A DNA stretch of 64,000 nt from Symsagittifera roscoffensis (GCF_963678635.1 NC_087064.1:72231465-72295464); one strand, 5' to 3'. Counted from the first letter of the stretch, positions 32,701 through 40,362 are shown. Notes: generated from the sequence alone by a model not told the origin. Numbers and translations are program-made.

Positions 32701-33446
32701 TTGACAAGATTCAACTGCCCCATCTCGCCCAAAAGCGCCTCCCTGCCCCCGCCTCCTTCTGCAGTCGTCGTCGATTCCATCGGTGGGAGCATCTTCAGTC
32801 TCTTCACAAAAGCACTGTTCCGCTTCAGCCCCGAGTCCAACTCACCAAAGAACTCCTCGTCCGGCCAGTTCTCTAAAGAAAAGCACAGTAAAATATGAAA
32901 ACAATCAACAAACTCTGTAAAAAATGCGTTTTGGTCTTTTTTTCTAGTAGCACCACGATTTCAGCTAACTGTGTAATAAGAAAACAAAATCGGGCGAATC
33001 TTTGCGGGCGAATATTTTTATGCACAAAATAATAACTGCTCTTTCAGAGAATCGAACAAATTACCGAAGGCCATTAGAGCTCTTTTTTATACAAGACAGA
33101 TATCCAAATATCGTTTTCCTACAATTGATTTAAAGGCTTATTACAAAAACACAAAACATACAGATTTTATAATTCGATAAAATTTTTGATTAAGCGTTTC
33201 TTCTTACAAAATTTGACAAAAATGTAGCCATATGATTTGTACTTTTTAAGTTACTTTTTACGCTGAAATTATAAAAACCAACTAAAATATATCTAAAATC
33301 TTACTTGAGGCATTGAGATTCTTCTCTCGCATCTCCTGCTTGGCCTTCAGCTTGACCTCCAGCTCTCTCAGAAAATCCTCCGCCTCCTTTCGCTCGCGCG
33401 CCACCTCCTCCTCTGTCACTTCAGCTTCCACATTTTCCACTGCCAT
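11616..33446 (-). CDS. UPF2: UPF2, regulator of nonsense transcripts 2 (complete, 21 coding exons)
   Basis: Complete UPF2/NMD2, the scaffold that bridges UPF3 on the exon junction complex to the UPF1 helicase in nonsense-mediated mRNA decay; it acts mainly in the cytoplasm. I joined 21 coding exons from ATG 33446-33444 to TAG 11618-11616. All phases match and the total is 4101 nt (1366 residues), slightly longer than vertebrate UPF2. In order: a charged helix (1-47), MIF4G-1 (about 70-310), an acidic linker with a repeat, MIF4G-2 (about 575-760), MIF4G-3 (about 770-1000; motif KKKLDCFLVYFQ), an acidic region, the C-terminal UPF1-binding segment (about 1170-1335) and the conserved ending YQHTKGAPNVTHIFQK. 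Two or three introns use GC donors. The introns are filled with HINE-like and other elements. Identification is secure; single exon edges are predictions. Confidence 0.95.
12181..12657 (-). mobile_element. HINE-like element in UPF2 intron 20 (copy 1)
   Basis: Full-length copy: GCCAACAGACAGTTGG palindrome and AAGAGCAAGGAATG at the left, reverse-oriented ATGCATTAATCTTA at the right. Belongs to the subfamily with the CATATATACC and GAATGCACATCTG blocks. Confidence 0.7.
12719..13108 (-). mobile_element. HINE-like element in UPF2 intron 20 (copy 2)
   Basis: Left palindrome GCCAACTGACAGTTGG is perfect; right end CGTTCATCGACTCTTAA. Belongs to the second subfamily (block GTTCAATAGTGGAGTTTGCC). An internal stretch near 12,890 is deleted. 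Confidence 0.7.
13477..13555 (-). CDS. UPF2: UPF2 exon 20 (C-terminal helix)
   Basis: 79 nt encoding RKKLIEMTLNINKRQQEEEQ, the conserved MKKLTLDINERQEQED helix. Phase 1 out, donor GTAAGC. Confidence 0.92.
13888..14226 (-). CDS. UPF2: UPF2 exon 19 (UPF1-binding segment)
   Basis: 339 nt, 113 codons. QRTAESVRNVTPTDIALPL and LKKGNKVQVKDLNVPI match the beta-hairpin part of the UPF1-binding domain. They are separated by a Ser/Gly-rich insert longer than in vertebrates. Confidence 0.92.
14681..14845 (-). CDS. UPF2: UPF2 exon 18 (start of UPF1-binding segment)
   Basis: 165 nt, 55 codons. EEEPDDFADEFEKFLTENIQ aligns with the DEDFIQALDKMMLENLQ helix that contacts the UPF1 CH domain. Confidence 0.9.
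14965..15152 (-). CDS. UPF2: UPF2 exon 17 (disordered acidic linker)
   Basis: 188 nt, two bases completing an Ile codon. Gln/Asn/Glu-rich, no recognisable domain. It occupies the position of the acidic tail region before the UPF1-binding segment. Confidence 0.85.
15368..15545 (-). mobile_element. Truncated HINE-like element in UPF2 intron 16
   Basis: Left palindrome (GCCAACAAAGTTGG) and the first third of the element only. It breaks off after the GAATTGCAAGAACAATTTATG block. Confidence 0.6.
15704..16007 (-). CDS. UPF2: UPF2 exon 16 (end of MIF4G-3)
   Basis: 304 nt, phase 1 out. Encodes RYLCVKREWFKEQ, then DVEYMVSDTMEQLRPELKL, matching DIDYMISDTLELLRPKIKL. A 40-residue polar insert separates these two. 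Unspliced reading would stop soon after the donor. Confidence 0.92.
16311..16589 (-). CDS. UPF2: UPF2 exon 15 (MIF4G-3)
   Basis: 279 nt, 93 codons. Contains FNQRRVSVIKYLGELYNY, LVCTLLDTCGQFF and KKKLDCFLVYFQ. A run of seven Gly marks a loop that is longer than in most relatives. Confidence 0.95.
16950..17153 (-). CDS. UPF2: UPF2 exon 14 (MIF4G-3)
   Basis: 204 nt, 68 codons, encoding VLHQVRKLHWEDSATVDFI and HVIDNVLEDIRVGME. Donor GTAAGA. Confidence 0.94.
17464..18194. mobile_element. 731-bp foldback element in UPF2 intron 13
   Basis: Nearly the whole length is an imperfect inverted repeat. The ends are TAAATTATCCGGACA and its inverse TGTCCGGTTAATTTA. The inner arms (about 17,690-17,830 and 17,921-18,060) match at high identity, for example TTTTTGGGTTGATAGCC against GGCTATCAACCCAAAAA. 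A unique spacer of about 90 bases lies in the middle. No clear target duplication. Internal ORFs are artefacts. Confidence 0.85.
18301..18495 (-). CDS. UPF2: UPF2 exon 13 (MIF4G-2 to MIF4G-3)
   Basis: 195 nt, 65 codons. Contains LDPRQSAMVENAYYCSNPPP, matching the LDARYVTMVENAYYYCNPPP hallmark. Ends ...VDK before a GC donor (AAG|GCAAGT). The join to VLHQVRKLHW in exon 14 restores the conserved KVLRQMRKLPW and is in phase. Confidence 0.94.
18544..18995 (-). mobile_element. HINE-like element in UPF2 intron 12 (copy 1)
   Basis: Left palindrome GCCAACAGACAGTTGG plus AAGAGTCAATGAACG; right end TTCATAGACTCTTAA. Second subfamily. Confidence 0.7.
19186..19629 (-). mobile_element. HINE-like element in UPF2 intron 12 (copy 2)
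   Basis: Left palindrome variant GGCCAATCGAAGATTGG, then GAGTAATGAACG; right end CGTTCATTACTCTTAA, a near-perfect inverse of the left motif. First subfamily. Confidence 0.75.
19701..19931 (-). CDS. UPF2: UPF2 exon 12 (MIF4G-2)
   Basis: 231 nt, 77 codons. Contains FMGELTKFGVYK, HHQIDMTCALLESAGRFLYR, clear equivalents of RFIGELTKFKMF and HHIEMACTLLETCGRFLFR. Confidence 0.94.
20355..20838 (-). mobile_element. HINE-like element in UPF2 intron 11
   Basis: Left palindrome GCCAACAAACAGTTGG; contains the CATATATACCTAAGTGC and GAATGCACACCTG blocks of the first subfamily; right end TTTTCATTACTTTA is slightly decayed. Confidence 0.7.
20839..21175 (-). mobile_element. HINE-like element fragment in UPF2 intron 11
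   Basis: Starts inside the element (GATGCCCTTAAATTG) right after the previous copy and continues through the GATAGTGGAGTTTG block of the second subfamily. Lacks the palindrome. Confidence 0.55.
21986..22094 (-). CDS. UPF2: UPF2 exon 11 (MIF4G-2)
   Basis: 109 nt encoding LDLLPFYSRMVATIYPCAP and NDLYREFRLW, nearly invariant in UPF2 proteins. Phase 0 out, donor GTGAGT. Confidence 0.93.
22160..22446 (-). mobile_element. 5'-truncated HINE-like element in UPF2 intron 10/11 region
   Basis: Retains the second half: AACTGGATCAAAAGGTAAAAC, the GTTCGATAGTGGAGTTTGCC block and the right end CGTTCATTACTCTTAA. It lies between exons 10 and 11 next to unique sequence. Confidence 0.6.
22911..23408 (-). pseudogene. 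tRNA-Met(CAT)-like sequence split by the hAT-like MITE
   Basis: Removing the MITE and one copy of its duplication rejoins a tRNA-like unit read on the - strand: GCGTCCATGGCTGAGTGG (stem and A-box), then ACTCATAATTT (anticodon-loop context with CAT), then GGTCGCAG and GGTTTAAATCC (decayed B-box). The 3' end does not pair with the 5' acceptor half. It is therefore a tRNA pseudogene or the head of a tRNA-derived SINE, not a working tRNA. Confidence 0.6.
22944..23355. mobile_element. hAT-like MITE, 412 bp, with perfect 8-bp target duplication
   Basis: Starts CAGGGGCGGATC and ends AAGCCCCTG, an inverted CAGGGGC terminus typical of hAT elements. It is flanked on both sides by ACTGCGAC (22936-22943 and 23356-23363), the 8-bp duplication expected for hAT. 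The interior is GC-skewed with G and C runs, a GGTTCGAATCC B-box-like word at 23297-23307 and a G/C-rich hairpin at about 23311-23331. No transposase is encoded. Short ORFs in it are not genes. Confidence 0.88.
23665..23872 (-). CDS. UPF2: UPF2 exon 10 (MIF4G-2 start)
   Basis: 208 nt encoding FEKLLSRLPECINREHIDQ and AKLARSMFMVSRNR, matching UPF2 LPNCVNRDLIDKAA and VRALFIVPRQR. Only the GC donor ACAG|GCGAGT keeps phase 2 and restores the invariant RLDLLPFY junction with exon 11. Confidence 0.92.
24039..24407 (-). CDS. UPF2: UPF2 exon 9 (acidic linker with hexapeptide repeats)
   Basis: 369 nt. Begins with four near-identical 18-nt units encoding SETKEE, then a Glu/Asp/Ser-rich disordered stretch and a short helix (DLEDELASDM). 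The likely donor is AAAG|GCAAGT, a GC donor in phase 1. A GT donor six bases further on (last base 24033) is also in phase and would insert two residues, so this edge is uncertain. Confidence 0.8.
24328..24400 (-). repeat. 18-nt coding minisatellite in UPF2 exon 9
   Basis: Four near-identical 18-nt units (sense strand GAGTCGGAAACGAAAGAA) encode SETKEE repeats. The last unit has one silent difference (GTCTCT in place of GTTTCC on the + strand). Confidence 0.85.
24870..25489. mobile_element. 620-bp TIR element in UPF2 intron 8
   Basis: About 65-70 bp inverted ends begin CACTGGGCTA (left) and end TAGCCCAGTG (right). They share ATAAATAAG, CACTTGATTTCAACGA and an A/T-rich stretch. No transposase. 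I see no clear target duplication, so the superfamily is open. A short direct repeat (GGAGCAGCTTTTTATTGG) lies inside at about 25,037-25,084. Confidence 0.75.
25500..25700 (-). mobile_element. Decayed HINE-like fragment in UPF2 intron 8
   Basis: Retains AAGCTCTTTGAATGCTAACAA, CATGGATCGATTGGTAAAAT and CCGGTTGGAAAACTT, equivalents of the central blocks of the repeat. Both ends are lost. Confidence 0.4.
25723..25789 (-). CDS. UPF2: UPF2 exon 8 (short linker exon)
   Basis: 67 nt, phase 0 in, 1 out. Low-complexity acidic linker (NEEESEEL). Placed by its clean acceptor and donor and because it keeps the frame between exons 7 and 9. Confidence 0.75.
26005..26198 (-). CDS. UPF2: UPF2 exon 7 (linker)
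   Basis: 194 nt, residues about 356-420. A Gly/Glu-rich linker leads to WPDADTRDFYQTFPDI, the counterpart of the WEDEDARNFYENLIDL motif that precedes MIF4G-2. Confidence 0.9.
26625..27290 (-). mobile_element. HINE-like element with internal insertion, UPF2 intron 6
   Basis: Left end AGCCAGCAGACAGTCGG, right end CGTTTATCGACTTTCAA. The middle (about 26,740-26,900) carries an inserted, internally repetitive stretch in which AACCAGCC and GGCTGG words occur in both orientations. The second-subfamily GTTCAATAGTGGAGTTT block follows. Confidence 0.6.
27453..27600 (-). CDS. UPF2: UPF2 exon 6 (end of MIF4G-1)
   Basis: 148 nt, phase 0 in, phase 1 out. Encodes KGELHSEKSEQYESEL and SQLADTL, matching the SKGELSEDRHKQYEEF and SLADLL stretches of UPF2. 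The donor GTTG|GTCAGT is chosen because only it keeps phase with exon 7. Confidence 0.85.
28338..28469 (-). CDS. UPF2: UPF2 exon 5 (MIF4G-1)
   Basis: 132 nt, 44 codons, phase 0. Encodes an amphipathic segment (VFRKILAEFYCRVKAEF) in the position of the QNLLKEYFTSLTKHL helix. Confidence 0.88.
28892..29126 (-). CDS. UPF2: UPF2 exon 4 (MIF4G-1)
   Basis: 235 nt. The first base completes Arg, giving RFLAEITSAGILSEKDGL, a clear match to the conserved UPF2 core helix pair. Ends in phase 0 before GTAAGT. Confidence 0.92.
29373..29560 (-). CDS. UPF2: UPF2 exon 3 (MIF4G-1)
   Basis: 188 nt, ending with two bases (AG) of an Arg codon. Encodes VEVCSAIHQRYNTFQSSF, equivalent to the LCSLFHQRY helix of UPF2. 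The preceding intron is 3.1 kb and holds an antisense non-LTR relic and a HINE-like copy. Confidence 0.9.
29690..31540 (+). mobile_element. Non-LTR retrotransposon relic (5' end and endonuclease), antisense to UPF2
   Basis: A GC-rich leader (about 29,690-29,890, with CCCCGGGTCGGGGGAAAGC) is followed by a C/A-rich stretch like a decayed ORF1 tail. Then come broken frames of an apurinic-type endonuclease: AAFLAENEIHIAVLQEIKLK near 30,330 and a NGHLNLWHSS motif near 30,650. The linker toward the RT (RPVKGKYPIPFKQTQFK near 31,300) is also present. Many stops and frameshifts; no reverse transcriptase follows. It lies wholly in UPF2 intron 2. Confidence 0.7.
31808..32278 (-). mobile_element. HINE-like element in UPF2 intron 2
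   Basis: Left end GGCAACAGACAGTTGG with AAGAGTCAATAAACG, right end GTTCATCCACTCTTAA. Second subfamily; middle intact. Confidence 0.7.
32652..32872 (-). CDS. UPF2: UPF2 exon 2 (start of MIF4G-1)
   Basis: 221 nt, residues 48-121. It contains the conserved DSGLKRNSAFVKRLK motif that opens UPF2 MIF4G-1. A short Gly-rich insert precedes LNLVKYIDEV. Donor GTGAGT, phase 0. Confidence 0.92.
33305..33446 (-). CDS. UPF2: UPF2 exon 1 (start codon)
   Basis: 142 nt, residues 1-47 plus one base. The ATG is preceded by GTT and followed by G. It encodes a Glu/Lys/Arg-rich helix with EFLREL-like spacing, much shorter than the lysine-rich N-terminus of vertebrate UPF2. Donor GTAAGA. A further upstream non-coding exon is possible. 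Confidence 0.85.
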
Positions 33447-35257
33447 AACGATCGGTCTAATGAACGATTTATTCCTTTCACAAGTGTTTCACACAATCGT
33501 ACTCATAAGCTCTTACCCATGCAATGCGAAATCTGAAAAGGTAATGACTCCGTTTGAAACTTATACCTTTCGGTATACTAACAGATTGTGATTTTCGGAT
33601 AAACTCGGGTCGGAAAGTTTTCCAGTTATAATAGCGATGAGTCATATACCCCGTTGCATTCTTAATGCAATTTTAACAGATTTGGCAATTCGTCTAATAA
33701 CCAAAATTTGATCTATGAAAACTTGAAAATAAAAAATGACTTTTAACACAAGCGAAGCTGAGCTTCGCACCACTTGCGATACAACAAGTATAGGACTGAA
33801 ACAGCAAGAGACTCAAGAACTATCATAGAAGACTTCGAAGGTTGTTACCTTTAAAGGAAGAACTATACAAAAAAAATCAAATTGTTTAAATTTATTCAGA
33901 CTTTTTGAGGAGTTCCAAAACGAGTTAAAATTGAGCATTCAAAAATTAAAAATTGAGGCCAGTCATACTGGTCCCATAAACAATATCGGAAATTTGTAGG
34001 AAACAAAATATTAGGTAAAAAGGCCGGCTACATAAAGGCGACAGCTAATCAGCTGAAAATCAACCAAGAAAAAAGGTATGTACTGTCCAAATAGTATCCA
34101 CGAAAGCCATATATGTACTAAATGCAAGGTGGAATATCCCATTCGGGAACTAAACCGAGAGCCTAATCGACAACCATGAAGCCGAAAAACGATAAGCAAA
34201 AAATAATACCGATATTTCATCGTACAATTAGATCTATCAAAATTAGAGACAAACAATTTCAAAAAACAGCCAGAAACAAGAATACAAATATAGCAGCGGA
34301 ACAAAAACTTAACAAGCGGCAACAAAACTGAAAAAACCCGAGCAGAAACCCTTCATGATGAAAAAATTCAATATCTTCTGAACAAATAGAAAAAATACAA
34401 GTCCCCCTTCCCTCAGAGCACACGCGCACTCAAAAACTTTTTCGGTCATCAAACGATGCAGTAGGAAGCCACTGAATCGATCATAAAATAAGCCGAAACT
34501 GATTAAGCAAAAAAAAACGAAAAAATAAGAAATTTTAACAAACCGAGTTGGCTAAATTGAAACCAATGAAAAAAAAAACTAAATCCAATTCGGTCGGATT
34601 TATAAAATGCTAAGACACTAAAAGCAAACACAATGAAAATCTTTCACAGCGAAAAAAAAACGTTTCATAGATACGGCATCTAAGCCAACAAAACATAAAC
34701 AGACCAATATAAGGCCGACAATTTGATCTGAAACAGGTTATTTCCCATTTGAAAAAAAGGAGGTCGTGGTCAGATTCGAACCAAGGACTTTTGCAGTCTC
34801 AGGAATCTTCGGTAAAGTGTGCAATAAATTGAAAAGCAAAGTACCGCCAGGAGTCGAGTGAACAAAGTTATTTACGAGAAAAAAGTCAAGAAGCCGACTT
34901 GAACTGGTTAGCAAAAAATTTGAATTTTGAAGAAAACCATTCCAGCAATGGGTAATTGAACAATCCAAGTTGTTTGCCGAACTTGCAGTGGTCCGCAACA
35001 AAATAAATTTCACAAAAAAAGTAAGTTTTGAAAATAACTTTTCAAGTTTTCGATTCATTTCCTTTATTTGGAAAGCTCGTTTCGACGACTTGCATCACGT
35101 TTATTTTCTGTTTTCGCAGCTTCTTCAAGAGATGAAAACTGGACTAATTGAAAATTTCTAAAGCCAGATATCAGGCGAAAAAACTTTAAATTATTTGAAT
35201 GTTTTACAGAGTCGGCTTTCTTCGCAAAAAAAGTTATTCAAAGTAAACTATCTGAAC
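33447..35257 (-). repeat. UPF2 upstream region with Family B composite repeat
   Basis: The first 300 bases beyond the UPF2 start hold no obvious promoter element. From about 34,020 to 35,160 comes the Family B repeat: GAGCAGAAACCCTTCATGA, AGAGCACACGCGCACTC, CCAACAAAACATAAACAGAC and a tRNA-like block on the - strand with GGTTCGAATCTGACC (34,763-34,777). A GCGAAGCTGAGCTTCGC palindrome lies at about 33,753-33,769. No gene seen. Confidence 0.5.
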
Positions 35258-35701
35258 ATAGCCAATCGAAGATTGGAAAAGAGTAATGAACGCAAGTAAC
35301 CATAAAAAACACTGACATTCTTGAAAAAATCTCAACTTTCAAATTTCAAAGAAAAAAATGGATTCCCTTTAAGCGCTTAGAATTTCTAGAACAATTTATG
35401 ATTGGCGCTTTTTTGAAAATACGAACCCAAGTTGAGAAAAACTGGATCAATAGGTAAAGTTTTTATTCCGCTGTGAAATCTTAAAAATAAATTCTACTTT
35501 CGAAACTAGAAATCGATCACGTTTTTCTCGCCATTTCCACGTTCATCTTTGGAGAGGGCTATTTACCTCACATTCAGCAGATGAATTTCAATTGAACTCA
35601 AAAAGTACCTTATACCTAAGGGCATCAATATTTTTCGACTTTTTCCTGAAAAAAAATCAGCAAGACCAACATAACAGTCTTCACTGCGTTCATTAATCTT
35701 A
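35258..35701 (-). mobile_element. HINE-like element, intergenic
   Basis: Left palindrome AGCCAATCGAAGATTGG with AAGAGTAATGAACG, right end CGTTCATTAATCTTA. First subfamily, nearly the same as the copy at 19,186. Confidence 0.75.
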
Positions 35702-36719
35702 CAAAGAAACTAAGAAGCATTTCCCTGGGTTTTAATGGGCTGACTTGATTCAAAAATATTTCGCAATAACTTTATTTTTTTTCAAGTAAATTGTTCAAGC
35801 TACGAAAATTTCCAACACTTCAATTGATTTTGATACCTTGACGATGGGTCCGAAAAATGCTATACAAGATTTATTTTCAAATCATTTGCAGTTGTCCTAA
35901 AAGATTAAAAACGTCAATGCTTTATACAAGCAATCGATGAAGCTTTGAAACATTTCAATCTTTTTCAAAATTATTAGTGCTCCTCTTAGCCTCCCAGCGC
36001 ATCACTTATACTGAACAATAAGTATGTTTTAGAAAATCAATGGACACCGCTCGGTCTCTTTAGCCCTTTGTTGCAACTAAATATTTTTACTTGATTGTGC
36101 AAAATTACTTGATGGTTCATGCATTTGACCTCACAGAACCAAAAACTTGAATGGGTTTGAGGCAGTTTCTAATGTACTACTCCCATGCCTAAATATACAG
36201 ACCGGGTTTTCAATATGAAGGAATTATAATTTGCTGAGTTGGCTGGAATGGGAAAGAGCTGGTCAAAAAAATTATACGCTAGTTATTCAAGTCTCGAAGC
36301 TGAAAACGCTTCTCAAAAAAAATAAATCATAAAAAAACCATCAGTTTAACAAATCATAAGTTATAACTTATCCAGATTTCGAATTGAAAAAAAAACTTCT
36401 TGAATATTCATGCATTTGGCTTAATGAATTTTCTTAACGGTTTTCCTTAACTCTTGTTCCTAATAAAACTCACTTAAACAATGCGTCCATAGAGCATTTG
36501 GCGTTGCGTTCAAATAATAGATGATGGTTACTGGGCATTCAAATTAAATGACAAACATAGCACAAAACTACCTTAGCAGTGCAAATATTTAACAGTTTCA
36601 TACCTTTTTTGATGGTCAAAATATTAGTCTCATTTAATTATTTAATTTTGGTTTGAGCGACTCGAAGAAGATCTATGACGCATAGTCGGTGATTTCGATT
36701 CAAAAAGGGACCAGCTACG

Positions 36720-37315
36720 CAAAATAGAAGACATTCCCTACCCCCACGGTTGGTCCTGTATTGAACAGAGCCGGGGGTTAACAAACGCCGGTTGCTATTA
36801 ATTTTCCACATTCCGGACTGGGTGAGTTTGTTGAGCGAAGCCCTTTTTGCAACTCAATTTTATTTGTGTGTGCGTCTAGAACTATCACATAGCACTGCTA
36901 TCGCAGCCGAAATCGGTCAGGCTGTGGTAGACCTGAGACTTTAAGCCAAGTGATAGCTCATCCTCACACACCACCATTGCCACGCCAGAAGATAGATTAC
37001 ACAATCTGACAAACTCCAAGTGAACGCCTAACCATACATTAAATATTCATCGTTGTACAACTTTCATCCTATACACTGATGGATCAAACCACAGGAAAAC
37101 TTTTTTGGAGATAGAATATAAATCAAATCTTCCGCTAATAGTTTTTCCCTATCCTGTAGCTCTGTGCTCCTCTCTGGACGAAAGTAACGATACATGGAGG
37201 GCTGATATTGATACTTTCATAGAGGGTAGCTGGGATCATTTACCCTGGATCGATACAAAATCATTGACACAGAGGCGAAGCTGAGCTTCGCACCACTTGC
37301 GATAGAAAAATGAAT
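36720..37315 (+). mobile_element. Non-LTR retrotransposon relic, RNase H and 3' end
   Basis: A GC-richer patch than its surroundings. Near 37,072 a frame reads YTDGSNHRKTF, the opening motif of a retroelement RNase H, followed by EYKSNLPLIVFPYPVALCSS before breaking. It ends close to GCGAAGCTGAGCTTCGCACC (37,272-37,291). It may be the tail of the same + strand lineage as the relics at 29.7-31.5 and 42.8-44.2 kb. Confidence 0.5.
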
Positions 37316-37579
37316 GACTATGACTCTAATCAAATGAAAAGAAAAATTTTCAAATAACTTCAAAAAAATGTTTTTGTCAAAAAGCGTTTCAAAAAAACTG
37401 CAACAAAAGCACAAAATAACCGAAAGCAAGATATCTGCACCATTTAAAAAAAAACTAACAATTAGCTTTAGGAATGCCAGAAGCCAATTATTTTGAACAA
37501 AGTCCTTTTTGGAATCGACCTCTCGGGCTTTGACGTCTCAACCATCTTTAACGTGGTTAATACAACTTGGAAGAAAGCT

Positions 37580-38220
37580 GAAGCTTCAAACAAAAGTTGG
37601 ATTACGGTAACTAAGCCGACAAAAACAAACAGACGGAAAATAGTCAGACAAGCAAAAACTCTACTTTACAAAAAAAACGGATTCGAACCTCAATACTTTC
37701 GGATTCGAACTTCAATACTTTGCCCTACCAAGCAGCTACGAGTTCTCCCTGTGCCAGATGGTTGAGTGAATTTGAATTTATAAATACCAAGCGGTAAAAA
37801 AGTCGAAAATACCTGACTGAGCAGAAGCCCTTCATGTCTAAAAAAATATAAGTCCCCTTCCCCCAGATTACACGCACGCACAAAAAACACTCCGATAAGG
37901 CGCCACTGAGTCGATAAAAAATGCAAACTTACTAACCTGAAAAAAGACAAAAAAACTAGAAACTTAATCAAATCGGGTTGCTAAAATTACAACCAGCATA
38001 AAAAGTAATTTTCGATTAGGCCGGATATTTAAAATGATAGCATGCTCAAAATATGTATGTTGCAACAAAACAAACCATTAGATGAACGAGCCCGGGAGAT
38101 GATTCCAGTGCAAAAGTTACTTACGGGAAAAAAAGTCTAGTACCCGATTGCTATACCCCTGCTGATTGTAAGGGCAAACATAGCCAACTGACAATTGGAA
38201 AAGAGCGGAAAAGAATGAAA
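37580..38220 (-). repeat. Family B composite repeat plus HINE-like end fragment
   Basis: Contains TAAGCCGACAAAAACAAACAG and two tandem B-box-like words on the - strand (GGTTCGAATCCG and GTTCGAATCCGAA, about 37,680-37,712) beside an A-box-like TGGCACAGGGAG. GAGCAGAAGCCCTTCATG follows, then the CGGGAAAAAAAGTCTAGTACC motif at about 38,128. At 38,179-38,205 there is a lone HINE-like left palindrome GCCAACTGACAATTGG. Confidence 0.5.
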
Positions 38221-38940
38221 TTTGATATGTTGAGTAATTTCGCAAATCCTAGCATGGCTGTTCTCCGTGCAAACCTTAAATCTGCAGGGCCACTGGTTAG
38301 ACCATAAAACTCAGGACTGTGTTATCTTGAGGTGGTAAGGGGAGGAAAATTAGACTGCTTTTACTGCATAGCTGTATTGACGCCGATTTACGTGGAAGTC
38401 GACATACACCCTCAAATGTTTAACTATCAACAGAAGGTCAATATGAACTAACTGAAACACCTTTTAACGTAGTTTGATTGCAAAAAAAAATCGACTTAAG
38501 TTTAATCTAAAGAAATGAGGAGCGTTCTCGTAGCCTGAAACTGAACTTTTTTTTTCACTTTCTCTCTAACATGCATAATTTACGACTGACTGCGTGATTA
38601 GAAGAACGAAATGTCTTGTGGTTCGACATGCAAAACTCCACGTCATAACTGTAGCGCCAAATTACTTCTTAGAAACAAACTCAAATAGCTTGCAAAGTTC
38701 CACTTGGGAAATCTGATGTAACGTCTAAAATTTAATTTAAATTTAGTAAGTTTTGTCCATTAATCGTCCTTGGATTTCGAAACTTTGTTTAACGCTGCGT
38801 ACACAAAATTTTGAGAAAAACACCAGCTTGGTATCCCAAAGAGAACAGTCGCTACGACCTTTTTTCTCAATTATTTTTTTTGTAAAGTTTAAGCGAACAC
38901 TCAAAAATTTTTACCTCCATGATCGTAATCATGGAGGTTT
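38221..38940. other. Intergenic span ending in a perfect short hairpin
   Basis: No gene recognised. At 38,913-38,938 ACCTCCATGAT and ATCATGGAGGT form an 11-bp perfect stem with a 4-base loop, directly beside the foldback element. Confidence 0.6.
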
Positions 38941-40362
38941 GTATTCGGGTGTGTTTTAGTTTTTTCCTTTCTTTTCTATGTTTTTCCCGCAAAATCAAGT
39001 ATCACAAATAATCATCCAAATTGTCGAGTGATGTATCATATTTAAGCTCTTTCAATCGTGATTCGAACGGCAATAAGAAAATTTAAAAAAATTTCCCGGT
39101 GTCGAGAAAAACCGGTTTGAAATTTTTGGTTTTTAGTCTAATTTCGAGTCAATAAGGTAGGAGAGCAGGCTAGAAAAGCTTACTGATGCTGAATTTACGC
39201 TGTGAAAGCTTAATTTTCTTGAGTGAATTTAGTTTTTGGAGTTTTAAGCGCCAATTTGGGAATCAAAAAGTTTCTGCAAAAATATTTTGTTGAATTTTTT
39301 CACGTTTTTTCGCTTTACACTAAACTGTTTCCAGTTGGGCTATTTTACTAAGACAGTCGAACATGCATAAGTTCTATTTTTTCGTTCAGATCTTTTTTAT
39401 GAAACCGCGCAGGAGCAAACAACACTAATTTGAAAAAAAAACTTTTGTATTTGTTAAAGACTATGGTCGGAACATTCTACGCTACTTGCACAGTTACCGG
39501 TTATTCTTGTTTTATTATTTGAAAAGTTCCTTAACCACTCGCTGGAGAAGATAACAAACTTCCCTTTCTGATTCTGGAATCATTTCGGAACTTTGGGAAC
39601 TGACTCCAATGAATTTTCAAAAACTTAGAAAAATTGTTTTCAAATGAGATCATTACAGCATTTATAGTCCGGCATATGTTCGTGGAGTGTAATGTGTTAA
39701 CAAAGTAGCCATGCCATATTTGAAACAAGGATAGCCGGTTACTGTGCAAGTAGCACAGAATGTTCCGACCATGGTCTTTAAAAACATACAAAAAAGTTTT
39801 TTTTTTTTCAAATTGGTATCGTTTTTTTTTTTGCGTGAATTGACAAGATCTGAACGAAACATAAAACTTAGGCATATTCGAAATTCATAGAAAATTAACT
39901 GAATCGGAAAGCAGTTTTTGTGGAAAAATGACAAGAATTACAAAAAAAAATAATTGTAGAAAAATACAAAAGAATTTATAACAATTTTTGCAAAATTTTG
40001 GGAGAAATTTGTTTGAATTTCTGAATTTTTTTGATTCCCCAAATGGCGTATAAAACTCTCAAAAACTAACTTCACTTGGGTAAAACTAATCTTAAACGGC
40101 TTAAGCTAAGCTTAAAAAAGCTATTTTAAGCCTGCTCGCTCACTCACTCACTTATCAGCTTGAAATTAGACCAAAAACCAAAAGTTTCCAACCGGTTTTT
40201 CTCGATACTGTTTTCTCAAAAAATTGTTCAAATCACGACTGAAATAGCTTTAATATGATATATCAGTCGACCCAATCTGATGATTATTTGTGGTACCTGA
40301 TTTTGCGTCGTGGAAAACAAAAAAAAACAAAAAACAAACAAAAAGAAAAAACACCCGAATAC
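38941..40362. mobile_element. 1.42-kb foldback element
   Basis: Terminal GTATTCGGGTGT at the left matches ACACCCGAATAC at the right. Most of the interior is an imperfect inverted repeat. The conserved pairs include GGTCGGAACATTCT with AGAATGTTCCGACC, AACCGGTTTGAAA with its inverse in the right arm, and TTCGTTCAGATCTT with AAGATCTGAACGAA. The spacer lies at about 39,520-39,700. No transposase and no clear target duplication. ORFs inside are artefacts of the repeat. Confidence 0.85.

Noticed and set aside
39531-39934. Two overlapping - strand frames of 90-114 codons
   Set aside because: They lie in the 1.42-kb foldback; composition is Phe/Lys-rich and there is no family match.
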